A stretch of 64,000 bases of DNA from Blastococcus sp. TF02-09 (GCF_003319105.1 NZ_QOHH01000002.1:62001-126000); one strand, 5' to 3'; shown: positions 1-10,792, numbered from the stretch's first letter. Notes: a model not told the origin generated them from the sequence alone. Numbers and translations: made by a program.

Positions 1-458
1 CCGGCCTGGAGGCGTCGGCCTTCGTGCAGATCGGTGTGGACGCCGCCCGTCCCGCCCCCGGGGTGACCGAGGCCTTCGCCGCCGCGGACGCCGTGCTGCT
101 GGCGCCGTCGAACCCGGTGGTGTCGATCGGCACGATCCTCGGGGTGCCGGGGCTGCGCGAGGCGCTCCTGGCCACCCCGGCGCGCATCGCCGGCGTCTCC
201 CCGGTCGTCGGCGGCGCCGTCGTGCGGGGGATGGCCGACCGCTGCCTGCCCGTGCTCGGCATCGAGGTCAGCGCGGAGGGCGTGGGCCACCACTACGGCG
301 CACGGTCCGACGGCGGCCTGCTCGACGCCTGGCTCGTGGCGCCCGGGGACCCCGCCGACGTCGCCGGCGTCGACGTCCGGCAGGTGCCGCTGCTCATGTC
401 CGACCCCGACGCGACGACGGCGCTGGCCCGCGCCGCCCTGGACGCGGCCGGTGTCTAG
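1..458 (+). CDS. fbiA: 2-phospho-L-lactate transferase FbiA/CofD, C-terminal part
   Basis: The reading frame is open from the window edge (first full codon at base 3), so only about the last 152 residues are present. The family transfers the phospholactyl or phosphoenolpyruvyl group from its guanylyl carrier to the deazaflavin FO, an early step of coenzyme F420 synthesis in the cytosol. The visible part contains the stretch [14 protein letters not shown] and a segment with SPVVGG, typical of the CofD C-terminal half. Its TAG stop overlaps the GTG start of fbiB by 8 bp, so the two genes are translated together. The same pair is Rv3261-Rv3262 in M. tuberculosis. Confidence 0.93.
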   Translation, partial: GLEASAFVQIGVDAARPAPGVTEAFAAADAVLLAPSNPVVSIGTILGVPGLREALLATPARIAGVSPVVGGAVVRGMADRCLPVLGIEVSAEGVGHHYGARSDGGLLDAWLVAPGDPADVAGVDVRQVPLLMSDPDATTALARAALDAAGV

Positions 459-1506
459 GCCCCCGGCGGGCCTCTCGATCCTCCCGGTACCCGGGCTGCC
501 GGAGTTCGCGCCCGGCGACGACCTGGCCGGCGCCATCGCGGGCGCGGCCCCCTGGCTGGCCGACGGCGACGTCGTCGTCGTGACCTCCAAGGTCGTCTCG
601 AAGGTCGAGGGCGCGCTGGTCCGGATCGAGCCCGGCGCCGACCGCGAGGCCGCCCGCCAGGCGGCGATCGACGCGCAGACCGTCCGGGTGGTGGCCCGCC
701 GGGGCCCGCTGAAGATCGTGCAGACCCCGCACGGCTGGGTGGTGGCCGCCGCGGGCATCGACGCGTCCAACGTCGACCAGGGCTCGCTGGTCCTCCTCCC
801 CGAGGACGCCGACGCCTCCGCCCGCGGCCTGCGGACCCGGCTGGCCGAACTGCTCGGCGTCGACGTCGCGGTGGTGGTGAGCGACACCTTCGGCCGCACC
901 TGGCGGGAGGGGCTCACCGACGTCGCCGTGGGCGCCGCGGGCATCCCGGCACTGGTGGACCACCGGGGCGCGGTCGACGCCCACGGCAACCGGTTGGAGA
1001 CCACCCGCATCGCCGTCGTCGACGAGCTGGCCTCGGCCGCCGACCTGGTCAAGGGCAAGCTCGACGGCGTCCCGGTCGCGGTGGTCCGCGGCCTCTCGAT
1101 CGACGAGCCCGCCGACGACGAGGGCACCCGCCCGCTCGTGCGGCTGCCCGCCGAGGACCTCTTCCCCTACGGCTCCCGCGACCTGGTCGGGTCCCGCTCC
1201 CCCGGCGCCGACCCGGTGCCGCGCGGCGGCGAGCTGGACGCGGTCGCCGCGGCCTTCCGGACCGCCAGCGCCGCGCTGCCGGAGTTCCCGGTGGTGCTGC
1301 GCTACGGCGGGGAGGGCGACGGCGTGGTCGACGTCCACCTGAGCGACGCCGTCACCACGACGACCGCGCTGAACCTGGGCGCCCTGCTCGGCGCCGCGGT
1401 CGTGCAGCTGCACGCCGAGGGCTGGGCCACCCGCTGGGAGCCCGCCGCCACGGCCGGCGGGACCTCGCTGGTCGGCAGGCTGTGGGTGGGCACTCCTCCC
1501 GACTGA
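451..1506 (+). CDS. fbiB: Coenzyme F420-0:L-glutamate ligase without the usual nitroreductase domain
   Basis: The enzyme adds L-glutamate residues to F420-0 with GTP, the last steps of F420 synthesis. The CofE domain covers about residues 8-245 and shows [10 protein letters not shown] (45-54), [12 protein letters not shown] (102-113) and [11 protein letters not shown] (134-144). M. tuberculosis FbiB has about 448 residues because an FMN-binding nitroreductase-like domain follows the ligase domain. Here the protein has 351 residues, and only about 100 residues follow; they do not look like that domain. The tail contains [19 protein letters not shown] and ends in [10 protein letters not shown]. 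The ligase assignment is firm; the role of the tail is unknown. The GTG start overlaps fbiA. Confidence 0.9.
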   Translation: MSRPPAGLSILPVPGLPEFAPGDDLAGAIAGAAPWLADGDVVVVTSKVVSKVEGALVRIEPGADREAARQAAIDAQTVRVVARRGPLKIVQTPHGWVVAAAGIDASNVDQGSLVLLPEDADASARGLRTRLAELLGVDVAVVVSDTFGRTWREGLTDVAVGAAGIPALVDHRGAVDAHGNRLETTRIAVVDELASAADLVKGKLDGVPVAVVRGLSIDEPADDEGTRPLVRLPAEDLFPYGSRDLVGSRSPGADPVPRGGELDAVAAAFRTASAALPEFPVVLRYGGEGDGVVDVHLSDAVTTTTALNLGALLGAAVVQLHAEGWATRWEPAATAGGTSLVGRLWVGTPPD

Positions 1507-1521
1507 CCAGCGGGCACTCGG

Positions 1522-1527
1522 TAGCGT
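1522..1527 (+). promoter_or_regulatory. -10 element of a probable leaderless rmlA transcript
   Basis: TAGCGT matches the TANNNT consensus and is followed by 8 nt and then the ATG of rmlA. That spacing puts the transcription start at the start codon. No Shine-Dalgarno sequence lies between them. Confidence 0.55.
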
Positions 1528-1535
1528 GCCTCACC

Positions 1536-2405
1536 ATGCGCGGGATCATCCTGGCCGGTGGCACGGGAAGTCGGCTCTTCCCCATCACCCAGGCCGTGAG
1601 CAAGCAGCTCATGCCGGTCTACGACAAGCCGATGATCTACTACCCGCTCTCGACGCTGATGATGGCCGGCGTCCGCGAGGTGCTGATCATCACCACGCCC
1701 GGGGACTCCGAGGCGTTCCGCCGGCTGCTCGGCGACGGCAGCCGCCTGGGCATGCGCATCGAGTACGCGGTCCAGCCGCGCCCCGAGGGCCTGGCGCAGG
1801 CGTTCCTCATCGGGGCGGAGTTCCTGGACGGCGCGGCCGCCGCGCTCGTGCTGGGCGACAACATCTTCTACGGCGCGGGCCTCGGCACCGCGCTGGCCCG
1901 GCTCCCGGAGCCGGCCGGTGGGCACGTCTTCGCCTACCACGTCGCCAACCCCCAGGAGTACGGCGTCGTGGAGTTCGACCGCGACGGCCGGGTGCTCTCC
2001 ATCGAGGAGAAGCCGGCCGCACCCAAGAGCTCCTACGCCGTCCCGGGGCTGTACTTCTACGCCGGCGACGTCGTCGACGTGGCCCGGGGCATCCGTCCCA
2101 GCGCGCGCGGCGAGCTGGAGATCACCGCGGTCAACGAGCACTACCTGCGCGAGGACCGGCTCACCGTCTCCGTCCTGGACCGCGGCACCGCGTGGCTGGA
2201 CACCGGCACGTTCGCCTCGCTGCGCCAGGCCACCGAGTTCGTCTCGGTGGTCGAGGAGCGGCAGGGCCTGAAGGTCGGCTGCATCGAGGAGGTCGCCTGG
2301 CGCAACGGCTGGCTGGACGACGACGGCCTGGTGCGCGCCGCCGAGCCGCTGGCGAAGAGCGGGTACGGCGACTACCTGCTGGGCCTGCTCGCCGAAGGGC
2401 GCTGA
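1536..2405 (+). CDS. rmlA: Glucose-1-phosphate thymidylyltransferase RmlA/RfbA
   Basis: It makes dTDP-glucose from dTTP and glucose-1-phosphate, the first step towards dTDP-rhamnose, the donor for the rhamnose in the arabinogalactan linker. The 289-residue length is normal for the family. The nucleotide-binding signature [13 protein letters not shown] is at residues 6-18, and GDNIFYG at 107-113 is the magnesium and sugar-phosphate region. The ATG at 1536 is chosen over the upstream in-frame start at 1482 because the protein then begins MRGIILAGG, as homologues do, and because a -10 element sits just before it. The partner genes rmlB, rmlC and rmlD are not in the window. Confidence 0.95.
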   Translation: MRGIILAGGTGSRLFPITQAVSKQLMPVYDKPMIYYPLSTLMMAGVREVLIITTPGDSEAFRRLLGDGSRLGMRIEYAVQPRPEGLAQAFLIGAEFLDGAAAALVLGDNIFYGAGLGTALARLPEPAGGHVFAYHVANPQEYGVVEFDRDGRVLSIEEKPAAPKSSYAVPGLYFYAGDVVDVARGIRPSARGELEITAVNEHYLREDRLTVSVLDRGTAWLDTGTFASLRQATEFVSVVEERQGLKVGCIEEVAWRNGWLDDDGLVRAAEPLAKSGYGDYLLGLLAEGR

Positions 2406-2506
2406 TCCCGCCCTCACCGGGGGGCATCCGGGCCTAGGCTGGACCACGGGCCTCCGGGCCGGCGGGTCCTCCCGGCGCGCCGACGTCCGGGGTCACGGGG
2501 ACGACC

Positions 2507-4330
2507 GTGCACCCGCGCAGGACGGACGGCCCTCCCGTGTCCAGCACCGCCCCGGACCTCGCCGCCGACGGGACCGCGGACGTCCCGGCCGGACCGCGGG
2601 CGCCCGCGCTCCCCGGCCCCCTGACCACCGTCGAACGGGTGCTGTACGCCGCCGTCGTGCTCGCCGTGCTGGTCGCCGGCTGGGCCCGCCGCTGGACGTC
2701 GGACGACGCCTTCATCACCTTCCGCGTGGTCGAGAACCTCCTCGCCGGCAACGGCCCGGTGTTCTCCGCCGGAGAGCGGACCGAGGTGGCCACGAGCCCG
2801 GCCTGGCTCGCCGTGCTCACCCTCGCCGAGGCGGTGGTGCCCGGCGACGCGGTGGCCTGGAGCTCGGTCGTCCTCGGGATCGCCGGGACGGCGACCGGCG
2901 TCCTGTTCGCCATGCTCGGCGCGCGGCGGCTGTTCGCGGGCAGCGGCGCGCGCCTGTCCGTGCCCCTGGGCGTCGTCGTGTTCCTCGCCCTGCCGCCCAC
3001 CTGGGACTTCACGACGTCGGGCCTGGAGACCGGCATGTCGTTCGCCTGGCTCGGCACCTCGTTCTGGGCGCTGGTCCGCTGGCTGCAGACCGGGCAGCGG
3101 CGCGCGGGCCGGCCGGTGTGGCTCTACGTGCTCCTCGGCCTGGGGCCGCTGGTGCGGCCGGACCTCGCCCTGATCGCCGCGATCCTGCTGCTGTGGCTCA
3201 CCGTGGCCGCCGAGGGGCGGTGGTGGCGCCGCGGGCTGGGCCTGGTCGCCGCGGGGGTAGTGCCGGTGGCCTGCCAGGTGTTCCGGATGGGGTTCTACGG
3301 CCTGCTCGTGCCGAACACCGCCGTCGCCAAGGAGTCCGCCCGCCCGCTCTGGGGCCGCGGCGCCGGCTACCTGGCCGACCTCGTCGGGCCCTACCTGCTC
3401 TGGCTCCCCGGCCTGCTGCTGGTGGCGACGCTCGTCGCGCTGCTGCCCACCCTGAGCTGGCGCGCGGTCGAGTGGTCGCTCGTGGCCACCGTGTGGCTGG
3501 CCGCCGTGGCGCACGCGCTGTACGTGGTGCGGGTCGGCGGCGACTTCATGCACGGGCGGCTGCTCATGCCGAGCCTCTTCCTCCTCCTGTGCCCGCTGGC
3601 CACCGTGCCGCTGACCCGGGTCCGGTTCCGGGCAGGCGCGGTGCTGCTCGCCGCGACCGGCGTCTGGGCGGTAGTCGCGGCCGCCACGCTGCGCGTCGAC
3701 TACGCCGACGGCGTCTCCGCCGACGGCATCGCCGACGAGCGGGGCTTCTACGCGGCCCTGGCCGGGGTGGCGCACCCCGTCACGATCGAGGACCACGGGG
3801 GCGCCGGCGTCGCGGGTTACGTCGACCGCGTCAACCGGCTGGCCGCCGACGGCGCGGACCTCGTCGTGCTGCAGGTGACGCCCGTGCGCCCCGACACCCC
3901 CCTCGACGTCCTCGCCCCGTCCGCGGGCCGCCTGGTGTTCTCGGTCGGCAACGCCGGGTTCTACGGGTACGCCAGCGACCTCGACGTCGTCGTCGTCGAC
4001 GGCCTGGGCCTGGCCGACGCGGTGAACAGCCACCTGGAGCCGGGCCCACCCGGGCGGCCGGGGCACGAGAAGGTCTACCCGGTCTGGTACCTGCTGGCCC
4101 GCCACGGCTCCCCGGCCCTGGCCGCGCGGCAGGTCGAGGGGCTGCCCGACCCCGACCTGGTCGCGGCGTCGCGGGCGGCGCTCGCGTGCGGGGACCTCGC
4201 CGAGCTCGTCGAGGCGACCACCGCGCCGCTGACCCTCGAGCGGTTCACCGACAATCTGCTCGGCGCGCGCGAGCGCACCTCGCTGCGCGTCCCGGTCGAC
4301 CCGTTCGCGGCCGAGCGCCGGTTCTGCTGA
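2507..4330 (+). CDS. aftB: Terminal beta-(1->2)-arabinofuranosyltransferase AftB-like membrane protein
   Basis: This GT-C fold integral membrane enzyme should add the terminal beta-1,2 arabinose units to the arabinan from decaprenyl-phospho-arabinose on the outer face of the membrane. It is 607 residues long, close to Rv3805c. A first hydrophobic helix is followed by TSDDAFITFR with the paired aspartates (residues 66-67) expected for GT-C enzymes. About nine further hydrophobic segments follow, then the family-like VGGDFMHGRLLMP motif and a soluble C-terminal region of roughly 200 residues. A GTG at 2537 is an equally likely start and removes ten residues. Family membership rests on motifs recalled for AftB; substrate specificity is inferred. 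Confidence 0.82.
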   Translation: MHPRRTDGPPVSSTAPDLAADGTADVPAGPRAPALPGPLTTVERVLYAAVVLAVLVAGWARRWTSDDAFITFRVVENLLAGNGPVFSAGERTEVATSPAWLAVLTLAEAVVPGDAVAWSSVVLGIAGTATGVLFAMLGARRLFAGSGARLSVPLGVVVFLALPPTWDFTTSGLETGMSFAWLGTSFWALVRWLQTGQRRAGRPVWLYVLLGLGPLVRPDLALIAAILLLWLTVAAEGRWWRRGLGLVAAGVVPVACQVFRMGFYGLLVPNTAVAKESARPLWGRGAGYLADLVGPYLLWLPGLLLVATLVALLPTLSWRAVEWSLVATVWLAAVAHALYVVRVGGDFMHGRLLMPSLFLLLCPLATVPLTRVRFRAGAVLLAATGVWAVVAAATLRVDYADGVSADGIADERGFYAALAGVAHPVTIEDHGGAGVAGYVDRVNRLAADGADLVVLQVTPVRPDTPLDVLAPSAGRLVFSVGNAGFYGYASDLDVVVVDGLGLADAVNSHLEPGPPGRPGHEKVYPVWYLLARHGSPALAARQVEGLPDPDLVAASRAALACGDLAELVEATTAPLTLERFTDNLLGARERTSLRVPVDPFAAERRFC

Positions 4331-4337
4331 GCGGCCC

Positions 4338-5288
4338 TCAGATGCGGCGGTGGTCGACGGGGGCGTTGCGCGGCCCGAAGCGGGGCGCCCGCGCCACCCC
4401 GTTGACCAGCAGCAGGCGCACCACCCGGTGCCGCTGACCGGTCCACGGCTCGAGCAGCGCCATCATCGCGTCGTCGTCGGTGCGGGCGGCGCCGGTCAGC
4501 GCGAAGCCGACCTGGTTCTTCAGGTGGTAGTCGCCGTAGCTCACCGTGTCGGGGCAGCCGAACACCCGCTGCACGACCTCGGCGGCGGTCCACCGCCCGA
4601 TGCCGGGGACCGTGGTGAGCCGGCGCTGCAGGTCCGCGGAGTCGCGCGCCTCCGGGGGTTCCATGCGGGCGGCCACCGAGGCGACCGCGCGCAGCGCCCG
4701 GCGGCGGGCGCCGTCCAGGCCGCAGCGGTGCCACTCCCAGTCGGTCACCTCGAGCAGCCGGCGGGGCGAGGGCGGCACCCGCATGCCCTCGGGAGCCGGT
4801 CCGGGCGCGGGCTCCCCCGCCAGCCGCAGCAGCGCCCGCCAGACGCGGTGCGCCTCCGTGGTCGTGACCTTTTGCTCAAGGACCGCGGGCACCAGGGCGT
4901 CCCACGTCCGCTCGGTGCGGCCCAGCCGCAGCCACGGGGTCGTGCGCTGCAGCCGGGTGAGCAGCGGATGGCCGCCGCAGTCCAGCGCGTCGGCGTCGTC
5001 CAGGGCTCCGAGCCATCCGGGAACCCGCCGGGCGGCCCAGTCCGCGCCGGGCCCCCAGGCCTGGATGCGGACCTCGCCTCCGACCACGGTGAGGCGGACC
5101 GTCGCCGCACCTTCGGGCGTGGTCGTCACCCGCCACGTCCCGTCCGGCGCGAAGCGCAGCGTCGGGTCGCCGGTGCCGCGCAGGTGCACCCCCAGCGTCC
5201 GGCGGACGTCCAGCGGCCAGTCCGGCCGGAAGGCCGACTCGACGGCGGGGGCAGCGCCCTGCGGAGGGGCCTGCGGAGGGGTGCTCAG
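4338..5288 (-). CDS. AlkA-type DNA-3-methyladenine glycosylase, probable CTG start
   Basis: This HhH-GPD superfamily base-excision enzyme should remove alkylated purines from DNA. The C-terminal half contains the helix-hairpin-helix TTVPGIGRWTAAEVV and, downstream, SYGDYHLKN, whose Asp is the expected catalytic residue. The N-terminal half has the AlkA-like beta domain. The first GTG (5189) would begin just after a segment reading RPDWPLDVRRTLG that matches the family N-terminus. The frame stays open to a TGA at 5336, with no ATG, GTG or TTG. A GGAG at 5298-5295 lies 6 nt before a CTG at 5288, so CTG is the best start, giving 316 residues. It is a repair gene lying among wall genes and is unrelated to them. 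Confidence 0.85.
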   Translation of the reverse strand: MSTPPQAPPQGAAPAVESAFRPDWPLDVRRTLGVHLRGTGDPTLRFAPDGTWRVTTTPEGAATVRLTVVGGEVRIQAWGPGADWAARRVPGWLGALDDADALDCGGHPLLTRLQRTTPWLRLGRTERTWDALVPAVLEQKVTTTEAHRVWRALLRLAGEPAPGPAPEGMRVPPSPRRLLEVTDWEWHRCGLDGARRRALRAVASVAARMEPPEARDSADLQRRLTTVPGIGRWTAAEVVQRVFGCPDTVSYGDYHLKNQVGFALTGAARTDDDAMMALLEPWTGQRHRVVRLLLVNGVARAPRFGPRNAPVDHRRI

Positions 5289-5370
5289 GGCGTGCTCCGG
5301 GGTGGGCGGTGGGCGGTGCTCGCCTCGGACGGGTCAGCGGTGCACGACGGTACCCGCGCGCGGGCGGCCG

Positions 5371-6471
5371 TCAGCCGAAGCGGCCGGCGAAGCGGGCCTC
5401 CACCTCGGCGAGCAGCTGCTTGACCCGCTCGGCATCCGCCACGGGGCAGACCATGGTCACGTCGGCGGTGTGCACCACGACGCAGTCGCGGACCCCGACC
5501 AGGGCCACGAGGTGCTCCGGGTCGTCGGAGAGGACGACATTGCCGGAGCTGTCCAGCAGCACCCGCAGACCCCGCCCGGCGTTGCCGTCGTCGTCGGTCT
5601 CGAGGGTGTGCGCCAGCGCCGGCCACGACCCGATGTCGAGCCACTCGACGTCGAGGTCGACGACGGCGACCCGCCCGGGCTCGGCGGCCGCCGGCTCCAG
5701 CACCGCGTAGTCCACGCTGATCTTCGGCAGGGTCGGGAAGACCTCGGCGAGGACGGCGTCGCGCGCAGGTCCCGCGGGGGCGGCCACGATCCGCGCCAGC
5801 CCCTCCGCCGACTCCGGCAGGTGGTCGGCCAGCGCGTCGAGCACCGTCTGGGCCCGCCAGACGAACATCCCGGAGTTCCAGAGGTAGTCCCCCGACGCCA
5901 GGTAGGCCTCGGCGGTGGCCCGGTCCGGCTTCTCCCGGAACGAGACCGCCTCGGCTGCGCCCGGCACCTCCGTCGGTGCGCCCTTCTGCACGTAGCCGAA
6001 GCCGGTCGCCGGGGACGTCGGCGTGACCCCGAGGGTGACCAGCGCCGTGGGCCGGGCACCGAGGAGGTCGTAGGCCGTGGTGAGCGCTGCGGCGAACGCC
6101 TCGACCGGCCGGATGACGTGGTCGGCGCTCACGACGGCGAGCTCGGCGTCGGGGTCGACGTCGGCCACCAGCGCGGCGGCCAGCCCGACGGCGTTGGCGG
6201 TGTCCCGGGCCGTCGGCTCCAGCACCAGCCGGTCGGGCCGCAGCCGCGGGAGGGCCGCGCGCACCAGCTCGGCGTAGCGGGCCGCGGTGCACACCCAGAT
6301 GCGGTCCGGCGGCAGCACCGTCTCCAGCCGGGCGAAGGCCTCGGCCAGCAGGCTGTGCGCCCCGCCGTCGGCATCGGCCACGACGTCCAGCAGCTGCTTG
6401 GGGCGCTGCGCCCGCGACAGCGGCCACAACCGGGTGCCCGAGCCGCCCGCCATGATCACCGCGTGCCGCAC
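5371..6471 (-). CDS. manC: Mannose-1-phosphate guanylyltransferase
   Basis: It makes GDP-mannose from GTP and mannose-1-phosphate, the precursor of polyprenyl-phosphomannose and of lipoglycans. The protein has 366 residues (Rv3264c has about 359). Near the N-terminus is the pyrophosphorylase signature MAGGSGTRLWPLSR followed by RPKQLL. Later come SADHVI and FREKPD, which are usual in this family. The GTG at 6471 starts one base after the wbbL stop codon, so the two genes are one transcript. A longer reading frame extends upstream through wbbL but is only a shadow. The wbbL-manC order is the same as in M. tuberculosis. Confidence 0.93.
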   Translation of the reverse strand: MRHAVIMAGGSGTRLWPLSRAQRPKQLLDVVADADGGAHSLLAEAFARLETVLPPDRIWVCTAARYAELVRAALPRLRPDRLVLEPTARDTANAVGLAAALVADVDPDAELAVVSADHVIRPVEAFAAALTTAYDLLGARPTALVTLGVTPTSPATGFGYVQKGAPTEVPGAAEAVSFREKPDRATAEAYLASGDYLWNSGMFVWRAQTVLDALADHLPESAEGLARIVAAPAGPARDAVLAEVFPTLPKISVDYAVLEPAAAEPGRVAVVDLDVEWLDIGSWPALAHTLETDDDGNAGRGLRVLLDSSGNVVLSDDPEHLVALVGVRDCVVVHTADVTMVCPVADAERVKQLLAEVEARFAGRFG

Positions 6472-6472
6472 C

Positions 6473-7441
6473 TCAGCGCTCCCCGGTGTCGGCCTGGCCG
6501 GCCGCGGTCGACCGGCGCGCCTCGGCGGCGGCCAGGGAGTCCAGGTCGGCGGCCCGGCGCTGGAAGCGGGCGCCGGCGGCCACCCGGCCGCTGAGGTAGG
6601 AGAGCAGCATCCGGGCACCGAGACCGGCCCGGAGCGCGGCGCGCAGCGGTAGGTTCGACGGACCGGGGTACTGCCCGGACATGTAGCGCAGCGCGCTGGT
6701 GTGGTGCACCCGGCGCATGCGGTAGGGGTCGCGCTGGGTGGCGTGACCGCCCTCGTGGACCACCACGGCCGACGGCACGTAGACGTGCAGCCAGCCGCGG
6801 CGGCCGAGGCGCTCGGCGAGGTCGACGTCCTCGAAGTACATGAAGTAGCCCGGGTCGAAGCCGCCCACCGACCAGAACGCCTCGAGGTTGACCAGCAGGC
6901 AGGACCCGGACAGCCAGCCGGCGGGGCGCTCGCGCGGCGCCTCGCGCTCCCGCCGGTACCGCGCCGTCCAGGGGTTCGCCGGCCAGGCCCAGCCCAGGAG
7001 CGCGTGCCCGGCCCCGGTGGACAGCCGCGGCAGGTCCCGGGCCGAGGGGTAGAGGTCGCCGTCCGGCGTCTTGATGGCCGGTCCGATCGTGGCCGCCCGC
7101 GGCCAGCGCTCCGCCGCCTCCAGCAGCGCGTCGATCGAGCCGGGCTCGAAGTGCAGGTCGGGGTTGGCGACGATCGCGTAGCCGCTCGTCAGCCCGGCGA
7201 GCCCGGCGTTGGCCGCGGCGCCGTAGCCGACGTTGCCCCCGGTGCGCAGCACCGTGACGTTCCCGTGCTCCGCGGCCGCCCGCTCCGGCTCGCCGTCGGT
7301 CGAGCCGTTGTCCGCCAGCACGATCTCGACCGGGCGGCTGGTGGCCGCCTCGACCGACGCGACGAAGTCGCGGAGGACGGCGCCGGGCGAGTAGGTGACC
7401 GCCACCACCCGGAGCGGGAGGTCGGCAGGGGCTGATCGCAT
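6473..7441 (-). CDS. wbbL: Rhamnosyltransferase WbbL (GT2 family)
   Basis: By homology with Rv3265c it transfers rhamnose from dTDP-rhamnose to decaprenyl-diphospho-GlcNAc, completing the linker on which galactan is built. It is a cytosolic, membrane-associated GT2 enzyme of 322 residues. It shows VVAVTYSPG at the start of the Rossmann-like domain, ADNGSTDG for nucleotide binding, NPDLHF (residues 93-98) in place of the DXD motif, and FMYFEDVDLAERL, the usual acceptor-side motif. The ATG at 7441 is supported by a leaderless -10 element 6 nt upstream; longer starts up to 7807 are rejected because the extra residues are low-complexity shadow sequence. manC follows directly. Confidence 0.9.
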   Translation of the reverse strand: MRSAPADLPLRVVAVTYSPGAVLRDFVASVEAATSRPVEIVLADNGSTDGEPERAAAEHGNVTVLRTGGNVGYGAAANAGLAGLTSGYAIVANPDLHFEPGSIDALLEAAERWPRAATIGPAIKTPDGDLYPSARDLPRLSTGAGHALLGWAWPANPWTARYRREREAPRERPAGWLSGSCLLVNLEAFWSVGGFDPGYFMYFEDVDLAERLGRRGWLHVYVPSAVVVHEGGHATQRDPYRMRRVHHTSALRYMSGQYPGPSNLPLRAALRAGLGARMLLSYLSGRVAAGARFQRRAADLDSLAAAEARRSTAAGQADTGER

Positions 7442-7447
7442 GAGGAG

Positions 7448-7453
7448 AACGTA
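7448..7453 (-). promoter_or_regulatory. -10 element of the wbbL-manC operon
   Basis: On the minus strand TACGTT lies 6 nt before the wbbL ATG. This is the leaderless arrangement seen repeatedly in the window. The divergent aftA-like gene begins at 7594, so the 152-bp gap carries both upstream regions. Confidence 0.5.
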
Positions 7454-7593
7454 ACGGGCGCAGGCATCGGGCACCGGCGGCCGCCCGGCGGCCCGGCCCG
7501 CGTGGCCGACCGCCGGACGCGCGCGGTCGTGTATGCAGGGACAGTTGCCGCGGGCCACCCGACCGGCCCGGCACGACGACCCCGAGGGCGGAG

Positions 7594-9543
7594 ATGAGCA
7601 CGCAGGTGTCCCCGAGGACGACCCCCGCCGGGCCGGCCGCGCCGACCGAGGCCGGACCGGGCTCCGCGGCCCGCACCGGCCGCCGCTCGCTGCTCCTCCC
7701 GTGGGTCCTGGTCCCCCTCGCCGTCCTCGCCGGGTACCTGGTCCTGCCCCCGGCGGCGGAGCTGCGGGCGCAGTACCAGGCCTCGGCCCTGGTGCTGGTG
7801 GCCGCACCGCTGCTGGCCTGGCTGCTCACCCGCGCCTCGCCGGTCGCGCACTCCTGGGCGGGGGCGATCACCGCGGCGGTGCTGCCGGCACTGACCCTCG
7901 TCGCCCTGAACGGCACCGACTGGTACTTCTCCGGCCCGCGGGGCGACCAGTCCTTCCGGATGGAGTACGTCACCCGCTTCGCCGACTCCCTGGCGCTGCA
8001 GGACTACACCTACCGCGACGTCCCGGCGTTCTACTCCCCCGGCTGGTTCTGGCTGCAGGGCCTGGCCTCCCAGCTGACCGGCGTCGAGGGCTGGCGGATC
8101 TACAAGTGGGCCTCGATCGTCACGCTCTACCTCGCCGCCGTCGTGGCGTTCGCGCTGTGGCGCCGGACCTGCAGCAGCCGGCTGTCGGCGCTGCTGGTGG
8201 CGGTCACCGTCGTCGGCCTGCCCGCGGTCGGGTCCGCGTGGCTGGGTGCGCAGACGCTGTTGTTCTCCGGCGCCTACGAGCCCTACGGCTGGCTCGTCGC
8301 GCTGCCCCTGCCCGCCCTGCTCGCCTGGTTCGCCGCTGCCCGCGGGCCCGCCTCCTGGAAGCGGGGGGTGGCGCTCGGGGCGATGCTGGCCGCGGCGGCC
8401 TGGCTCTACCTCCTCTACGCGCTGGTCGCCGTCGTCGGTGTGCTGGCCGTCGCGGCGTGGCGCCGGCGCGACACCGCCCGCCTGCGCGAGGTCGGGGTGG
8501 CCGGCCTGACCTCGATCGTGCTGGTGTCCCCGTGGCTGGGCCGGTTCGTGGTCGAGTACGTCGCCGCGGGTCTCCCGCCCGCGGCGGCCACCACCTGGGT
8601 CGAGGGAGAGGACTCCTACGTCCACCTCGTGACGCTGGGCCCCTCCCCCTGGCTGTGGGTGGCCCTGCTCGGCGCCGTCGGCCTGCTGGTGCTCGACGGC
8701 GAGCGGCACCCCCGGCTCCGGGGCGTGCAGGCCCTCGGCGTCGCGGTGCTGCTCCTCGGCGTGGTCCAGCTCGTGGCCGGCCAGGCCTCGGGCGGCGTGC
8801 TGTTCCACCGCATCCTGCTCGTGCTGGGCGTGTGCCTGCTCGCGGCGGCGGTGCTGACGCTGGCCGCGGTCGCTCCCGACCTGCGGTCCCGCCTGCGCGC
8901 CGTCCGGCCGGGGCTGCCCCTGCGCCGGCTGGCCTTCGCCGTCCTCACCGTGCTGCTGTTCCTCAACCTCTCGGCGCACGCCCGCGAGTGGATGAACCGG
9001 GACGTCGACCTGAGCCGGCTGGCCTTCAACCACCCCTATCCCGACGGGACGCTCCCCGCGCTGGCGTCGACCGAGGACCGCGAGGAGGCCGAGGACGAGG
9101 AGCCGGGCGAGCCGCCGGTGACCGAGGTGGCCGACGCCATCCGGGCCTCGGCGCGCGCGGCGGGCCAGGAGGGGGACGTCGTCGTCCTCACCGACCGCAT
9201 CCCGCTGCTGGCCACGCAGCCCTTTACCGCCTACCAGCAGTGGTGGGGTCTGTACGCCAACCCGCTGGGCGAGTACGCGGAGCGGCGGACCTTCCTCGAG
9301 TCCCTCGAGGGCCTGCCGGCCGACCGGTTCGTCGAGCGGCTGCGCTCCGACGACCGGGCCCCCACCGTGTTCGCCCTGGAGGTCGAGGACGGCGAGGTGA
9401 CGTTCGACTCCACCGACCGGGACGCCGGCGGGGACCGCGGATCGGCCTGGACGGCGAGCTTCCCGGTGGAGCTCCTGGAAGGGCCCGAGTTCGAGAGCAC
9501 CCGCGTCGGCGACTGGCTCGTGGCGGCTCTCCGGAAGGAGTGA
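7594..9543 (+). CDS. AftA-family arabinofuranosyltransferase, first paralogue
   Basis: AftA enzymes add the first arabinofuranose residues to galactan, using decaprenyl-phospho-arabinose. This 649-residue protein matches AftA in length (643 in M. tuberculosis) and layout: many N-terminal hydrophobic helices followed by a soluble C-terminal domain of about 200 residues. The loop GDQSFRMEYVTRFADS and the segment FYSPGWFWLQG align closely with the second paralogue at 18482-20389 (DQQFRVQYLTRLADS, FYPAGWFWLAG). An acidic insert rich in Glu lies around residues 495-510. The gene starts alone, with GGAG next to the ATG, and precedes glf. Whether it primes the same galactan as its paralogue cannot be told from sequence. 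Confidence 0.8.
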   Translation: MSTQVSPRTTPAGPAAPTEAGPGSAARTGRRSLLLPWVLVPLAVLAGYLVLPPAAELRAQYQASALVLVAAPLLAWLLTRASPVAHSWAGAITAAVLPALTLVALNGTDWYFSGPRGDQSFRMEYVTRFADSLALQDYTYRDVPAFYSPGWFWLQGLASQLTGVEGWRIYKWASIVTLYLAAVVAFALWRRTCSSRLSALLVAVTVVGLPAVGSAWLGAQTLLFSGAYEPYGWLVALPLPALLAWFAAARGPASWKRGVALGAMLAAAAWLYLLYALVAVVGVLAVAAWRRRDTARLREVGVAGLTSIVLVSPWLGRFVVEYVAAGLPPAAATTWVEGEDSYVHLVTLGPSPWLWVALLGAVGLLVLDGERHPRLRGVQALGVAVLLLGVVQLVAGQASGGVLFHRILLVLGVCLLAAAVLTLAAVAPDLRSRLRAVRPGLPLRRLAFAVLTVLLFLNLSAHAREWMNRDVDLSRLAFNHPYPDGTLPALASTEDREEAEDEEPGEPPVTEVADAIRASARAAGQEGDVVVLTDRIPLLATQPFTAYQQWWGLYANPLGEYAERRTFLESLEGLPADRFVERLRSDDRAPTVFALEVEDGEVTFDSTDRDAGGDRGSAWTASFPVELLEGPEFESTRVGDWLVAALRKE

Positions 9544-10785
<1,242 letters not shown>

Positions 10786-10792
10786 TCCCCCG

